The notes below the pieces were generated by a model. That model was given only the letters and a program-made list of their open reading frames with translations, was not told the origin of the DNA and ran no database searches. Made by a program: the position numbers and the translations under genes. From assembly GCA_016871275.1 (NCBI GenBank), contig VFZG01000004.1:1-64000 (forward strand): 64,000 bases of DNA. The letters are read 5' to 3'. Origin of the DNA: Acidimicrobiia bacterium. Lineage in GTDB: Bacteria; Acidobacteriota; Vicinamibacteria; Vicinamibacterales; UBA2999. Below, in pieces: positions 45,751 to 55,377 of this stretch (position 1 is the stretch's first letter; the number at the start of each line of letters is the position of its first letter).

Positions 45751-45768
45751 GCACATGAATATGCACAT
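45751..45768 (-). promoter_or_regulatory. Direct repeat upstream of vapB, possible autoregulatory site
   Basis: GCACAT occurs twice, 12 bases apart, within 30 bases of the vapB start codon, in an AT-richer patch that also includes TAAAGT as a weak -10. VapBC complexes commonly bind such repeats. The evidence is position and repetition only. Confidence 0.35.
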
Positions 45769-45837
45769 ACGAACCGCTGCGGCACGACCGGGGGAAGAGC
45801 GAAGGCCCCGCGGCGACGGACGCGCCGCCCGAGCGGT

Positions 45838-47301
45838 TTACCACCGCGACCGCAGCGCCTGCCCGAACAGGGCAATCCCCTCGCGGATTTCGTGTTCCGA
45901 CAACGACGAGTACCCCGCAAGCACCCCGCTCCGTGTGGGCTGTCCGAGATAGTAGGGCGTCACCGGATAAAGCGTGACGCCCAGCTGACTCGCGCACTCG
46001 ACGAGCAAGGGGAGCTCGACGATCGGCACGGTGGGCAGCCAGAGCATCGCATGTAGGCCCGCGCTCACCCCCCCGATCGCGACGCGGTCCGCCAGCTGTT
46101 CTCGGGCCGCGGTCATGAGCGCGCCGCGTCGGCGGGCGTTGATCTCGCGCAGGCGCCGGAGGTGGCGGTCGTAGTGGCCGGCCCGGAAGAACTCGGCGAG
46201 CACCATCTGAGGGGCCGTCGGCGCGAACAGGTCCGCGACCCACTTCGCCGCCAGAAACGGCGACACGAGCGATTGGGGCAGCACCACATATCCGATGCGC
46301 AGCTCGGGCGTGAGCGCCTTCGACACCGTTCCCATGTAGATGACCCGGCCCGTCGTGTCGAGCGACTGCACGGCTTCGATCGGGCGGCTGTCATACCGCA
46401 GTTCGCCGTCATAGTCGTCTTCGAGGATGAAGGCCTGCCGCGCGCGCGCCCACTCGATGAGCGCCAACCGCCGCGCCAGCGGCAGGACGGTGCCCGTCGG
46501 GAACTGATGCGAGGGCGTCACGTAGACCAGCGCCACGCGCGCCGGGGACCGGGGCAGGGCCGTCACGTCGAGGCCATCCCCGTCCACCGGACACGGAATG
46601 AGGCGCGCCCCCGCCGCGCGGAACGTCTGGCGGGCGCCATGGTACTGGGGGTTCTCGATCACGACCGGCGCCCCGGTGTCCACCAGCAGACGGGTCACCA
46701 GGTCCAGCGCCTGTTGGGAGCCGTTGACGATGACGACCTGGGCGGGATTGCAGCGCACGGCACGCGTCCGGTGCAGGTGGGCGGCCAGGGCCTCCCGCAG
46801 GGCCATGTGACCGCCGCCAGGCGCACCGCTCGGGACCGCCCGCGCGGCCCGGCGCGAGACGAGGGTGTGCCACGCGCGGTGGGGGAAGTCGATGGCGATG
46901 CGGTTGCCGTAGTGAAAATCGACGTGGCCTGGCTGCTTGGCAATCGGTGGATCCGGCGGCCGATGTTCGGTCTCGGCGAGCAGGCGCGCCGCGTATTTTG
47001 ACAGGGCGGGAACGGCCTGGGCGGCGCCCGACCCGTCCGCCGCCTTGGTGCGGCCGAGCGAATCCGGGAGATCGGCCGCCACGACCGTGGCGGATCCCGT
47101 CACCCCCTGCACGTAGCCTTCGGCGGCGAGCTGTTCGAACGCCTGCAGCACCGTGGTGCGCGACACGCCCAGCTGCAGTGCCCAGGCCCGGGTAGACGGA
47201 AGCCTTGCGCCGGCGGGCAAACGCCCGGCCAGGATCTGCGCACGCACGAAGCGGTAGATCTGCCCGTAGATCGGTTCGCCGGCCTTCAGTGGGATCAACA
47301 T
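45838..47301 (-). CDS. tauR: MocR/GntR-family transcriptional regulator, TauR-like
   Basis: 487 residues starting at MLIPLKAGEPIYGQIY, the usual MocR opening; longer in-frame starts exist but are less typical. Residues of about 10-80 form a GntR winged helix (RLPSTRAWALQLGVSRTTV, QAFEQLAAEGYVQGV). A linker follows, then a full aminotransferase-like domain with VIVNGSQQALDLVTRLL, the PLP lysine Lys328 in MGTVSKALTPELRIGYVV, and ILEDDYDGELRY. MocR regulators sense amino compounds through PLP, and TauR activates taurine genes with taurine as effector in other bacteria. Position and the shared operator motif support that role. Confidence 0.8.
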   Translation of the reverse strand: MLIPLKAGEPIYGQIYRFVRAQILAGRLPAGARLPSTRAWALQLGVSRTTVLQAFEQLAAEGYVQGVTGSATVVAADLPDSLGRTKAADGSGAAQAVPALSKYAARLLAETEHRPPDPPIAKQPGHVDFHYGNRIAIDFPHRAWHTLVSRRAARAVPSGAPGGGHMALREALAAHLHRTRAVRCNPAQVVIVNGSQQALDLVTRLLVDTGAPVVIENPQYHGARQTFRAAGARLIPCPVDGDGLDVTALPRSPARVALVYVTPSHQFPTGTVLPLARRLALIEWARARQAFILEDDYDGELRYDSRPIEAVQSLDTTGRVIYMGTVSKALTPELRIGYVVLPQSLVSPFLAAKWVADLFAPTAPQMVLAEFFRAGHYDRHLRRLREINARRRGALMTAAREQLADRVAIGGVSAGLHAMLWLPTVPIVELPLLVECASQLGVTLYPVTPYYLGQPTRSGVLAGYSSLSEHEIREGIALFGQALRSRW

Positions 47302-47431
47302 GCGCACGTGCCGAGAACCCGGGCCCGCTCCGTAACCGGATCCCCGCGACACGCCCATACTACCTCGCGGCAGCATGCCACTGGCGAGGTCTGCCATGCA
47401 GCCCCCCACGGAATCGCCGGTCGGGCGGATC

Positions 47432-47468
47432 CAACTGGTCTTCAGCGAACGCCAGGAAGTGGATCTTG
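47432..47468 (+). promoter_or_regulatory. Candidate TauR operator C, upstream of the amidohydrolase-xsc-pta operon
   Basis: Read on the plus strand: CAACTGGTCT, 14 bases, GAAGTGGATCTTG, ending 93 bases before the first amidohydrolase ATG. It lies in the 260-base gap between divergent tauR and this operon, so it could also control tauR from 130 bases away. No gene is seen in the gap. Confidence 0.7.
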
Positions 47469-47561
47469 TGACCGACCAGTCACAGGACGTAGAGTCGCCT
47501 TCGGACTCACCGCGTCGCGGTGCGCGCAACGCTGCACCCACGGTGTGTCGGAGGAGTGGGC

Positions 47562-49283
47562 ATGCGCGTGATCGGTATCGCCGTGTGCGTTGGTGCGTGT
47601 CTCCCGCTCGTGGGCGGATGCTCGAGGAGCGCGCCGCCGGGCGGACTGACCGCCGACACCGTGTATCGGAACGGGGTCATCATCACCATGGACCCGGCAC
47701 GGCCGACGGCCGCCGCCGTGGCGGTCCGTCGCGATGAAATCGTCGGCGTGGGCAGCAGCGACGAGATCCAGCGGCTCGTCGGGCCGGACACGGCCATCGT
47801 GGATCTCGGGGGCAAGGTCCTGATGCCGGGCTTCTATGCGGCACACGATCACTTCCCGGGGTCCGGCATGGCCGCCGTCACCGGCGTCGACCTCAACAGT
47901 CCCCCCATCGGAAAGGTGACGCAGATCGCCGAAGTGGTCAGACTACTGAAAGAGCGGGCCGCGGCCACGCCGAAAGGGGCGTGGGTCGCCGGACGCGGGT
48001 ACGACGACACGCTCCTCGAGGAAATGCGACACCCAACGCGCCAGGACCTGGATGCCGCGTCGACCGATCACCCCATCTTCATCACCCACATCTCGGGCCA
48101 TCTCGGCGTGGCCAACAGCCTGGCGCTGAAGCTCGCCGGCATCACGAGGGCCACCAAGAACCCGGAAGGCGGCGTGATCCGTCGCGACGCCCACGGCGAG
48201 CCTGACGGCGTCTTAGAAGAGGTCGGCGGTCTGGTCTCGCGCCTGATCCCGCCGCCGTCGCCGGAGACGGCGCTCGAGGGCATCAAGTGGGCGGTGCGGG
48301 ATTACGTCGAAGAGGGCGTCACGACCGCCTCGGTGACGAGCGGCTCCCGGCAGGCGCTCATCGATCTGCAGGCAGCGGATCGGGCGGGCATCCTCGATCT
48401 GCGGGTCAATCTGTACCCCAACAAGTCCGAACCCGGCCAGCCGTCTGCCGTCGAGGCCGGCGGCATCGTCACGGGATTCGGCACGCGGAAGATCAAGATC
48501 CAGGGGATCAAGATCGTCCAGGACGGCTCGATCCAGGGATACACGGGGTACTTGACCCAGCCGTACCACGTGCCCTTCAAGGGCGATCGCACCTACCGGG
48601 GGTACCCGCGACGGTCGCGCGAGGCGCTGACCGCGATGGTCAAGGAGGTGCATCGCGCCGGCTACCAGATCGCGATCCACGGCAACGGCGACGCCGCCAT
48701 CGACGACATTCTGCACGCCTACGGCGAGGCGCTGCGCGAACTGCCCCGCGCCGATCATCGCCACCGCATCGAGCATGCGCAGATGGCGAGAGACGATCAG
48801 ATCGATCGGATGAAGGCGCTCGGGGTGACGCCGTCGTTCTTCGTCGGGCACGTGTACTACTGGGGCGATCGTCACCGCGACATTTTCCAGGGCCCCGAGC
48901 GCGGCTCGCGGATCAGCCCGCTGGCCTCGGCGGTCGAGCGTGGCGTGCCGTTCACGATCCACGACGACACGCCCGTGACGCCCGTCAAGCCGCTGCAGCT
49001 GGTGTGGGACGCCGTCAACAGACTGACGACCAGCGGGCAGGTGCTGGGGTCGGCGCAGCGAATCCCGGTCGAGCGGGCGCTGCGGGCCGTGACCCTGGAT
49101 GCCGCGTGGCAAAACTTCGAGGAAGCGACCAAAGGATCGATCGAGGTCGGCAAAGTGGCGGACTTCGTCGTCCTCGGCGAGAATCCGCTGACGGTCGAGC
49201 CGGCGCGGATTCGCGACATCCCGGTGCTCGAGACCATTCTGGGCGGCAAGAGCGTCTACAAGAGGAATTCGGCCTCGGAGTGA
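47562..49283 (+). CDS. Exported amidohydrolase (AmidoHydro_3/YtcJ-like), probable lipoprotein
   Basis: 573 residues from the ATG at 47562, which has GGAGGAG five bases upstream. The N-terminus is a signal peptide ending LPLVGGC, so Cys20 may be lipidated and the enzyme anchored in the periplasm or on the surface. Metal-site motifs of the family are present: YAAHDHFPGSG (HxH), IHGNGDAAIDD, HRIEHAQM and HDDTPVTP. Relatives include N-substituted formamide deformylases and many uncharacterised hydrolases of amides. It is the first gene of the xsc operon, and the next gene is a diverged copy starting 2 bases later. It may free taurine from an amide conjugate; that is a guess from context. Confidence 0.85.
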   Translation: MRVIGIAVCVGACLPLVGGCSRSAPPGGLTADTVYRNGVIITMDPARPTAAAVAVRRDEIVGVGSSDEIQRLVGPDTAIVDLGGKVLMPGFYAAHDHFPGSGMAAVTGVDLNSPPIGKVTQIAEVVRLLKERAAATPKGAWVAGRGYDDTLLEEMRHPTRQDLDAASTDHPIFITHISGHLGVANSLALKLAGITRATKNPEGGVIRRDAHGEPDGVLEEVGGLVSRLIPPPSPETALEGIKWAVRDYVEEGVTTASVTSGSRQALIDLQAADRAGILDLRVNLYPNKSEPGQPSAVEAGGIVTGFGTRKIKIQGIKIVQDGSIQGYTGYLTQPYHVPFKGDRTYRGYPRRSREALTAMVKEVHRAGYQIAIHGNGDAAIDDILHAYGEALRELPRADHRHRIEHAQMARDDQIDRMKALGVTPSFFVGHVYYWGDRHRDIFQGPERGSRISPLASAVERGVPFTIHDDTPVTPVKPLQLVWDAVNRLTTSGQVLGSAQRIPVERALRAVTLDAAWQNFEEATKGSIEVGKVADFVVLGENPLTVEPARIRDIPVLETILGGKSVYKRNSASE

Positions 49284-49285
49284 GG

Positions 49286-51037
49286 ATGGACATGCGGGGA
49301 ATGCAGAATCGGATGACGCGCAGGAGCGCGGGCGTGGCCGGCGGGGCCACCCTCGCGACTTGGCTCGGATTCGGCTGGCTCGGCGCCCAGGGGACCGCCC
49401 CGGACACGATCTACGTGAACGGCACCATCGTCACGATGGACGCGCAGTCGCGGAGCGTGGCAGCGGTCGCGACCCGCGGGGATCGCATCGTGGCGGTCGG
49501 GACCGACGTGGCGATCCGGCGGCTGGCGGACGATCGCACGCGCGTCGTCGACCTCCAGCAGCGCACGATGCTGCCAGGATTCATCGACGCGCACAGCCAC
49601 TTCCCCGGCTCGGGCACGGCCGCGCTGTTCACCGTGAACCTGAGTAGTCCACCCCTCGGTCCAATCAACAGCGTCGAGAACATGGTGGCGGCGCTCAGGC
49701 AGAAGGCGCGGACGCTGCCCGCAGGACAGTGGATTCGCGGCGGCGGGTACGATCAGACCCTGCTTCGAGAGGGCCGTCACCCGACACGGCAGGAGTTGGA
49801 CCGCGCCTCGACGGACCATCCGATTCTCATCACGCACGCGTCGGGCCACCTCAGCGTCGCCAACAGCCGCGCCCTCCAACTGGCGGGCCTCACGAAGGAC
49901 ACGCCGCAGCCCCAGGGCGGCGTGATCCAGAAGGACCCGAAGACGGGGGAGCTGACCGGGCTGCTCGAAGAAGTGGGCGGCATGGTCGGCCGGCTGATCC
50001 CGCCGCAGACACCCGCCGAGATCCAGCAGGCGATCGACTGGTCGGTGCGCGACTACGCATCGAACGGGGTCACGACGGCGACGCTGGCCGGCGGCGGCAT
50101 CAGCACCGCATTGCGGCAGGCCGGCAAAGAAGGCCGCCTGCCGTTCCGGATTGTCGCGATGATCCCGGGTGCCGCGCGGCCCGATGGCGGAGCGGCGCCC
50201 ACCATCGTCCCCGCGGCCCGGCTCGGCGACGAGATGCTCAAGTCGGGTCTCACCGTCAAGCTGATGCAGGATGGCTCGATCCAGGGCTTCACCGGCTACC
50301 TGTCCAAGCCGTATCACACGCCGTACAACGACGACCCGCAGTATCGCGGGTATCCGCGGGAGCCGCGGGCCGCGCTCGTCGAGCGCGTCAAGGCCTACCA
50401 CCGCGCGGGCTATCAGATCGCCACCCATGCCAATGGCGACGCGGCGATTGACGATGTGTTGTTCGCCTATCGCGAGGCGCTGGCGGAACGGCCGAGGCCC
50501 GATCATCGCTTTCGCGTGGAGCACGCGCAGATGACGCGCGACGATCAGCTCGATACGATGAAGGCACTCGGCGTCTCTCCGTCCTTCTTCGTCTCGCACA
50601 CGTATTTCTGGGGCGACCAGCATCGCGACATCTTCCAGGGACCGGAGCGCGGCGCACACATCAGCCCCCTGGCGGCCGCCGTCGCGCGTGGCATCCGCTT
50701 CTCGATTCACCTCGACAGCAACGTCACGCCAATGCGGCCGCTGCAAGCCGTCTGGTCGGCCGTGAACCGCCTGACACGCACCGACAGGGTACTGGGGCCC
50801 GACCAGCGGATTCCGCCCCTGCAGGCGTTAGGAGCGGTGACGATCGACGCCGCCTGGCAGGCGCACGACGACACCATCAAGGGATCGATCGAAACCGGCA
50901 AGCTGGCGGACTTCGTCATCCTCGCCGAGAATCCCCTCGTGGGCGATCCCCGGCGGATCAAGGACATCCACGTGATGGAGACGATTGTCGGCGGCCGGAG
51001 CATCTACCGGCGAGAGTCAGGGAGGACGGACCGATGA
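49286..51037 (+). CDS. Exported amidohydrolase (AmidoHydro_3), tandem paralogue
   Basis: 583 residues, starting at the ATG 49286 two bases after the previous stop; a longer frame upstream is a shadow of the first copy. The N-terminus MTRRSAGVAGGATLATWLG is a signal peptide with twin arginines but without the full Tat consensus, and it has no lipobox, unlike its partner. Matching motifs are IDAHSHFPGSG, THANGDAAIDD, FRVEHAQM and HLDSNVTPM. The pair share the same segment order throughout, so they arose by tandem duplication and then diverged in leader type. The stop overlaps the xsc start (ATGA). Confidence 0.85.
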   Translation: MDMRGMQNRMTRRSAGVAGGATLATWLGFGWLGAQGTAPDTIYVNGTIVTMDAQSRSVAAVATRGDRIVAVGTDVAIRRLADDRTRVVDLQQRTMLPGFIDAHSHFPGSGTAALFTVNLSSPPLGPINSVENMVAALRQKARTLPAGQWIRGGGYDQTLLREGRHPTRQELDRASTDHPILITHASGHLSVANSRALQLAGLTKDTPQPQGGVIQKDPKTGELTGLLEEVGGMVGRLIPPQTPAEIQQAIDWSVRDYASNGVTTATLAGGGISTALRQAGKEGRLPFRIVAMIPGAARPDGGAAPTIVPAARLGDEMLKSGLTVKLMQDGSIQGFTGYLSKPYHTPYNDDPQYRGYPREPRAALVERVKAYHRAGYQIATHANGDAAIDDVLFAYREALAERPRPDHRFRVEHAQMTRDDQLDTMKALGVSPSFFVSHTYFWGDQHRDIFQGPERGAHISPLAAAVARGIRFSIHLDSNVTPMRPLQAVWSAVNRLTRTDRVLGPDQRIPPLQALGAVTIDAAWQAHDDTIKGSIETGKLADFVILAENPLVGDPRRIKDIHVMETIVGGRSIYRRESGRTDR

Positions 51038-52809
51038 GCGGGAAACAGAAGATGACACCCAGCGAGGCGCTGGTCGAAACGCTGGCTGCGCACGGGGTCA
51101 CGGACGTATTCGGCATCGTGGGCTCGGCGTACATGGATGCCCTCGACCTGTTTCCCCTCGCGGGAATCCGGTTCATCCCGACCGTGCACGAACAGGGCGC
51201 TGCGCACATGGCCGACGGCTACTACCGGGCCAGCGGCAAGCACGGCGTGTGTGTCGGACAGAACGGACCGGGGGTCACGAATTTCGTGACCGCGATCGCC
51301 GCGGCGTACTGGGCGCACAGCGCCGTCCTCGCGATTACGCCGGAAACCGGGTCTCTGTCAGTGGGCCTCGGCGGCTTTCAGGAAACCGATCAGCTGCCCA
51401 TCTTCTCCAAGATCACGAAGTACCAGGCGCACGTGAACAACCCGGCGCGCATGGCCGAACTGACGGCGCGTGCGCTCGACCGGGCGATTCTCGAGATGGG
51501 ACCGACGCAGCTCAACATCCCGCGCGACTACTTCTACGGGGAGCTCGAGTGCGAAATCCCGGCCCCGATTCGCATCGATCGGGGCCCCGGCGGAGCGGCC
51601 AGCCTGGATGCGGCGGCGGATCTGCTGGCGGCGGCGAAGTTTCCCGTGATCATCGCGGGCGGTGGCGTCGTCGCGTCGGGCGGCGTGAATGAGTGCCTGA
51701 CGCTCGCCGAAGCGCTCGACGCCCCGGTCTGCAACTCCTACCTCCACAACGACTCGTTCCCCGCAGACCATCGTCTGTGGTGCGGCCCGCTTGGCTACCA
51801 CGGATCCAAGGCGGCGATGAAGGTCATCACGCGCGCGGATGTAGTGCTGGCCCTCGGCTCTCGGCTGGGGCCGTTCGGCGTGCTGCCGCAGTACGGGTTC
51901 GACTATTGGCCCGCCAGCGCCAGGCTGATCCAGGTGGATGCCGACGCCCGGATGCTGGGCCTCGTCAAGAAGACGTCGGTGGCGGTCAACGGTGACGCTC
52001 GGCAGGCCGCGCAGGCGATTGCCGCGCGTCTGCAGGGCCGCAGCCTGGCGTGCCACGCCAACCGCGGAGACCGCCTCGCGATCGTCAGCGCCGAGAAAGC
52101 CGCGTGGATGGAGGAGCTCGCGACGTGGGATCACGAGAAGGACGCGTGGAGCCTGGAAGTCGCGAAGGGGTCCACCTACATGCATCCGCGACAGATGCTG
52201 CGCGAGCTGGCCAAGGCCATGCCGGACGACGTGATGGTGTCGACCGACATCGGCAACATCTGCCAGGTGGCCAACAGCTACCTGAGGTTCACCCGGCCCA
52301 GGAGCATGTTCGGCGCGATGATGTTCGGCAATTGCGGCTATGCGTTCCCGACCATGATCGGGTGCAAGGCCGGCGCCCCTGGACGCACGGCTGTCGCCTA
52401 CGTCGGCGACGGGGCCTGGGCGATGAGTTTCGGAGAGATCCTCACGTGCGTGCGAGAGCAGCTGCCGGTCACAGCGGTCGTGTTCAACAATCAGCAGTGG
52501 GGCGCGGAGAAGAAGAACCACGTCGATTTCTACGCCAATCGGTTCCTCGGCGTCGAGCTGGAGAACCCCAGCTTCGCCGCCGTTGCCAAGGCGATGGGCG
52601 CCGAGGGCATCGTCGTCGATGCGGTCTCGCACGTCGGCGAGGCCTTCCGCGCGGCGTGCGACGCGCAGCGGCACGGGAAGACGACGATCGTCGAGATGAT
52701 GTGCACACGCGAGTTGGGCGACCCCTTCCGGCGCGACGCGCTGAAGAAGCCGCGCCGGCTCCTGTCCAAGTACGCGAGCCTGAACGCCCCGGAGTTCGCG
52801 CAGGTCTGA
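51034..52809 (+). CDS. xsc: Sulfoacetaldehyde acetyltransferase
   Basis: 591 residues, the expected size for Xsc. This ThDP enzyme converts sulfoacetaldehyde and phosphate to acetyl phosphate and sulfite. The Xsc-like N-terminal stretch includes FGIVGSAYMDALDLFPLAG, the ThDP glutamate Glu53 in VHEQGAAHMADGY, QNGPGVTNFVTAIAAAYW, GGFQETDQLPIF and TQLNIPRDYFYGE. The cofactor motif VGDGAWAMSFGEILT ends with VVFNNQQWGAEKKNH. Acetolactate synthases and IolD share the fold, but the middle region and the adjacent pta fit Xsc best. Its start overlaps the upstream amidohydrolase stop. Confidence 0.93.
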   Translation: MSGKQKMTPSEALVETLAAHGVTDVFGIVGSAYMDALDLFPLAGIRFIPTVHEQGAAHMADGYYRASGKHGVCVGQNGPGVTNFVTAIAAAYWAHSAVLAITPETGSLSVGLGGFQETDQLPIFSKITKYQAHVNNPARMAELTARALDRAILEMGPTQLNIPRDYFYGELECEIPAPIRIDRGPGGAASLDAAADLLAAAKFPVIIAGGGVVASGGVNECLTLAEALDAPVCNSYLHNDSFPADHRLWCGPLGYHGSKAAMKVITRADVVLALGSRLGPFGVLPQYGFDYWPASARLIQVDADARMLGLVKKTSVAVNGDARQAAQAIAARLQGRSLACHANRGDRLAIVSAEKAAWMEELATWDHEKDAWSLEVAKGSTYMHPRQMLRELAKAMPDDVMVSTDIGNICQVANSYLRFTRPRSMFGAMMFGNCGYAFPTMIGCKAGAPGRTAVAYVGDGAWAMSFGEILTCVREQLPVTAVVFNNQQWGAEKKNHVDFYANRFLGVELENPSFAAVAKAMGAEGIVVDAVSHVGEAFRAACDAQRHGKTTIVEMMCTRELGDPFRRDALKKPRRLLSKYASLNAPEFAQV

Positions 52810-52870
52810 GGCTGGCCGGAGGGGACGGCCGTGAAGCGGCCGCCCCGCAGCGGCACGCCGGAGCGTCGGC

Positions 52871-54307
52871 ATGAGCGAGCGCGCACAACTGCAGCGGCAC
52901 CTCAACCCGTGGCACATCGGGGCCCTCGCTCTCGGCTGCATCATCGGGTTCGGCTGCTTCGTCCTGCCTGCGGACTTGCTGCTCAAAGCCGGACCGTGGG
53001 GCGCATCCATCGGGATCATGCTGGGCGCGGCGCTGATGGTGGCCATCGCGTGGAGCTACGGCGTGATGGTCCGCCGCTTTCCCGTCGCAGGAGGCGAGTT
53101 CTGCTTTGCCTACTACGCGGCCGGACGGCACCACGCGTACCTGTGCGGCTGGTTCCTGGCACTCGGCTACCTGTCGATCGTGCCGCTCAACGCGACTGCG
53201 CTGGCGGTGCTCGGCAAGTTCCTGGTGCCGGACATCTTCACGCAGGGCCTCCTGTACCATGTGGCCGGCTTCGACGTCGGCGCCGGCGAAGTGCTGCTGG
53301 CGTCTGGTGCCGTGGTGCTGTTCGGGGTGTTCAACTATCGGGGTGCCCGGATGGTGGGGGCGACCCAGCTGGCGATGGCCGCCATCCTGGTCGGCGCCGT
53401 GGCGCTAGTGGGCGCCGGCAGCGCGCTGACATCAACCGGATCGCTCTCGCACCTCGAGCCCGCGTTCAGCCCGGAGCGCTCGCCGCTGGCCGGCGTGCTG
53501 GCGATCCTCGCCATCGCGCCATGGCTCTACGTCGGCTTCGACACGTTGCCCCAGGCCGCCGAGGAGTTCAACTTCCCGCCGGAGAAGAGCTTCGCCCTGA
53601 TGGTCGGCGCCATCCTGGCGGGCGGGGCGCTCTACCTCGTCGTGCTGCTGTCAACCGCCTTCACCATGCCCTGGCAGGAGCTTGTGGCCGCGAAGCACGT
53701 GTGGCCGACCGGATTCGTCACCCAACAGTCGCTGGGGGCGGCGGGGCTGATGGCGCTCACGGCCGCCGTGTGCATGGGGATCTTCACGGGCATCAACGGC
53801 TTCTTCATGGCATCGAGCCGGCTGCTCTTCAGCATGAGCCGTGCCCGCATCCTGCCCGACTGGATGGGGCGGCTCCATCCGCGGTACGGGACGCCGTCGA
53901 ACGCGATTCTCTTCGTGGGCGGTGTGTCGCTCGTCGCGCCCTGGTTCGGACGACAAGTGATCACCTGGGTGGTCGACATGGCGGCGGTCGGCACGGCCAT
54001 CGGCTACTTCTACACATGCGTTGCAGCGGCGCTCCTGCTGCGGCGTCAGCGGGCGTCCGTGGCGCGCCAGTGCCTGGCCGTCACCGGCGCCTTCGTCTCG
54101 GTGGGCTTTCTCGTCCTGTTGTGCGTGCCGGGCATGCCGGGCTTCATGGCGTGGCCGTCGTGGGTGGCGCTCTTCTGCTGGGTGGCCCTCGGCGCTACGT
54201 TCTACGCCTCGCGCGCGGCCGCTCTCGGTCCGCTCTCCAAACAGGAACGCGATCGACTCATTCTCGGGGAGGCGCTGGACGCGCCGCCGACAGCCGGGCC
54301 GCGGTGA
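52871..54307 (+). CDS. APC superfamily permease of the taurine operon
   Basis: 478 residues, about 12 membrane helices. The first helix reads [18 protein letters not shown], the GxxIGxG-type substrate site, and [14 protein letters not shown] follows. It lies between xsc and pta, so it is the best candidate for carrying taurine (or its precursor) across the inner membrane. No TauABC, TauT or TRAP-type transporter is in the window. It starts 61 bases after xsc, and its stop overlaps the pta GTG (GTGA). Confidence 0.87.
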   Translation: MSERAQLQRHLNPWHIGALALGCIIGFGCFVLPADLLLKAGPWGASIGIMLGAALMVAIAWSYGVMVRRFPVAGGEFCFAYYAAGRHHAYLCGWFLALGYLSIVPLNATALAVLGKFLVPDIFTQGLLYHVAGFDVGAGEVLLASGAVVLFGVFNYRGARMVGATQLAMAAILVGAVALVGAGSALTSTGSLSHLEPAFSPERSPLAGVLAILAIAPWLYVGFDTLPQAAEEFNFPPEKSFALMVGAILAGGALYLVVLLSTAFTMPWQELVAAKHVWPTGFVTQQSLGAAGLMALTAAVCMGIFTGINGFFMASSRLLFSMSRARILPDWMGRLHPRYGTPSNAILFVGGVSLVAPWFGRQVITWVVDMAAVGTAIGYFYTCVAAALLLRRQRASVARQCLAVTGAFVSVGFLVLLCVPGMPGFMAWPSWVALFCWVALGATFYASRAAALGPLSKQERDRLILGEALDAPPTAGPR

Positions 54308-55377
54308 CGACACCCCCAGGGCACGAGCGATCGCGGCCCGATGCAGAGATGCGCGGCGTCGTGGACCGTCTGCGGCGCGCCGCGGCTGCCACGGCGGCGC
54401 GAGTCGTGTTTCCCGAGAGTGACGACCCGCGCATCGTCACGGCCGCCCAGACGCTCGCGCGCGAAGGCATCGTCCGGCCGGTGCTGGTGGGGGACCCGGC
54501 CGTGACCGGCAAGGCGGCGCGCGCTGCGGGAGTCGCGCTGGACCCGCGCGTCGAACTGCTCGATCCCCGCTGCCACCCCGGGCGTCCGGCCCTCGTCGAT
54601 CTGCTGCACGAGCGGCGGCGCGCGAGAGGCGTCACTGGCGGCGCGGCCGAGCAGGATGTGGACGTCCCGATCACCTGTGCGGCGGCGCTCGTGCGGTCGG
54701 GCCAGGCCGACGCGTGCATTGCCGGCGCCGGCCACGCCACGAAGCAGGTCTTGCGATCGGCCCTGGACGTCGTCGGGCTCGCCGACGGCGTGCGCCTCCT
54801 GAGCAGCGCGTTCCTGATGGTGCTGCCCGGGGGGCGGACCGTGACGTTCGGCGACTGCGCCGTCGTGCCCGATCCGGACGCGGAGCAACTCGCGGACATC
54901 GCCGTGCGGGCGGCGCACACGCATCGCCAGCTTACCGGCGAGGTGCCGCGTGTGGCGCTGTTGTCGTTCAGCACGAAGGGCAGCGCCGATCATCCCAGCG
55001 TGGACAAGGTGCGTCTCGCCACGAGCGTGGCCGCGGCGCTCGCGCCAGACGTCGCGGTCGACGGCGAGCTGCAGTTCGATGCGGCCTGGGTGACTGACAT
55101 CGCCGCACGCAAAGCCCCCGGCTCGGTGGTGGCCGGGCAGGCCAACGTGTTCGTGTTCCCGAACCTCGATGCCGCGAACATCGCCTACAAGATCGCCGAA
55201 CGGCTCGGCGGCGCCGAGGCCATCGGCCCGATCCTCCAGGGACTGGCGCGACCGATGCACGACCTCTCGCGCGCTTGCAAGGTCGACGACATCGTGACGC
55301 TGGCGGCGGTGGCGGCCCTGCAAGCGTCGGCCGTCCCGCACGCGCGCCCTGCAGCCGGATCCGCCCGCCGCGAGTAG
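54304..55377 (+). CDS. pta: Phosphate acetyltransferase, short form
   Basis: 357 residues from the GTG at 54304, coupled to the permease stop; an ATG 15 codons later is an alternative. It is the short, single-domain Pta, without the N-terminal regulatory domain of enterobacterial Pta, as in other tpa-xsc-pta clusters. Landmarks are [62 protein letters not shown] and [17 protein letters not shown]. It turns the acetyl phosphate made by Xsc into acetyl-CoA. It is the last gene of the operon and converges with pyrE; the 105-base gap shows only a weak hairpin. Confidence 0.93.
   Translation: MTTPPGHERSRPDAEMRGVVDRLRRAAAATAARVVFPESDDPRIVTAAQTLAREGIVRPVLVGDPAVTGKAARAAGVALDPRVELLDPRCHPGRPALVDLLHERRRARGVTGGAAEQDVDVPITCAAALVRSGQADACIAGAGHATKQVLRSALDVVGLADGVRLLSSAFLMVLPGGRTVTFGDCAVVPDPDAEQLADIAVRAAHTHRQLTGEVPRVALLSFSTKGSADHPSVDKVRLATSVAAALAPDVAVDGELQFDAAWVTDIAARKAPGSVVAGQANVFVFPNLDAANIAYKIAERLGGAEAIGPILQGLARPMHDLSRACKVDDIVTLAAVAALQASAVPHARPAAGSARRE

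Noticed and set aside
48287-49285. Upstream extension of the second amidohydrolase frame
   Set aside because: It is arginine-rich shadow coding over the first amidohydrolase gene.
52831-54303. Upstream extension of the pta frame
   Set aside because: It overlaps the well-supported permease gene, and the protein has no membrane or Pta-like features there.
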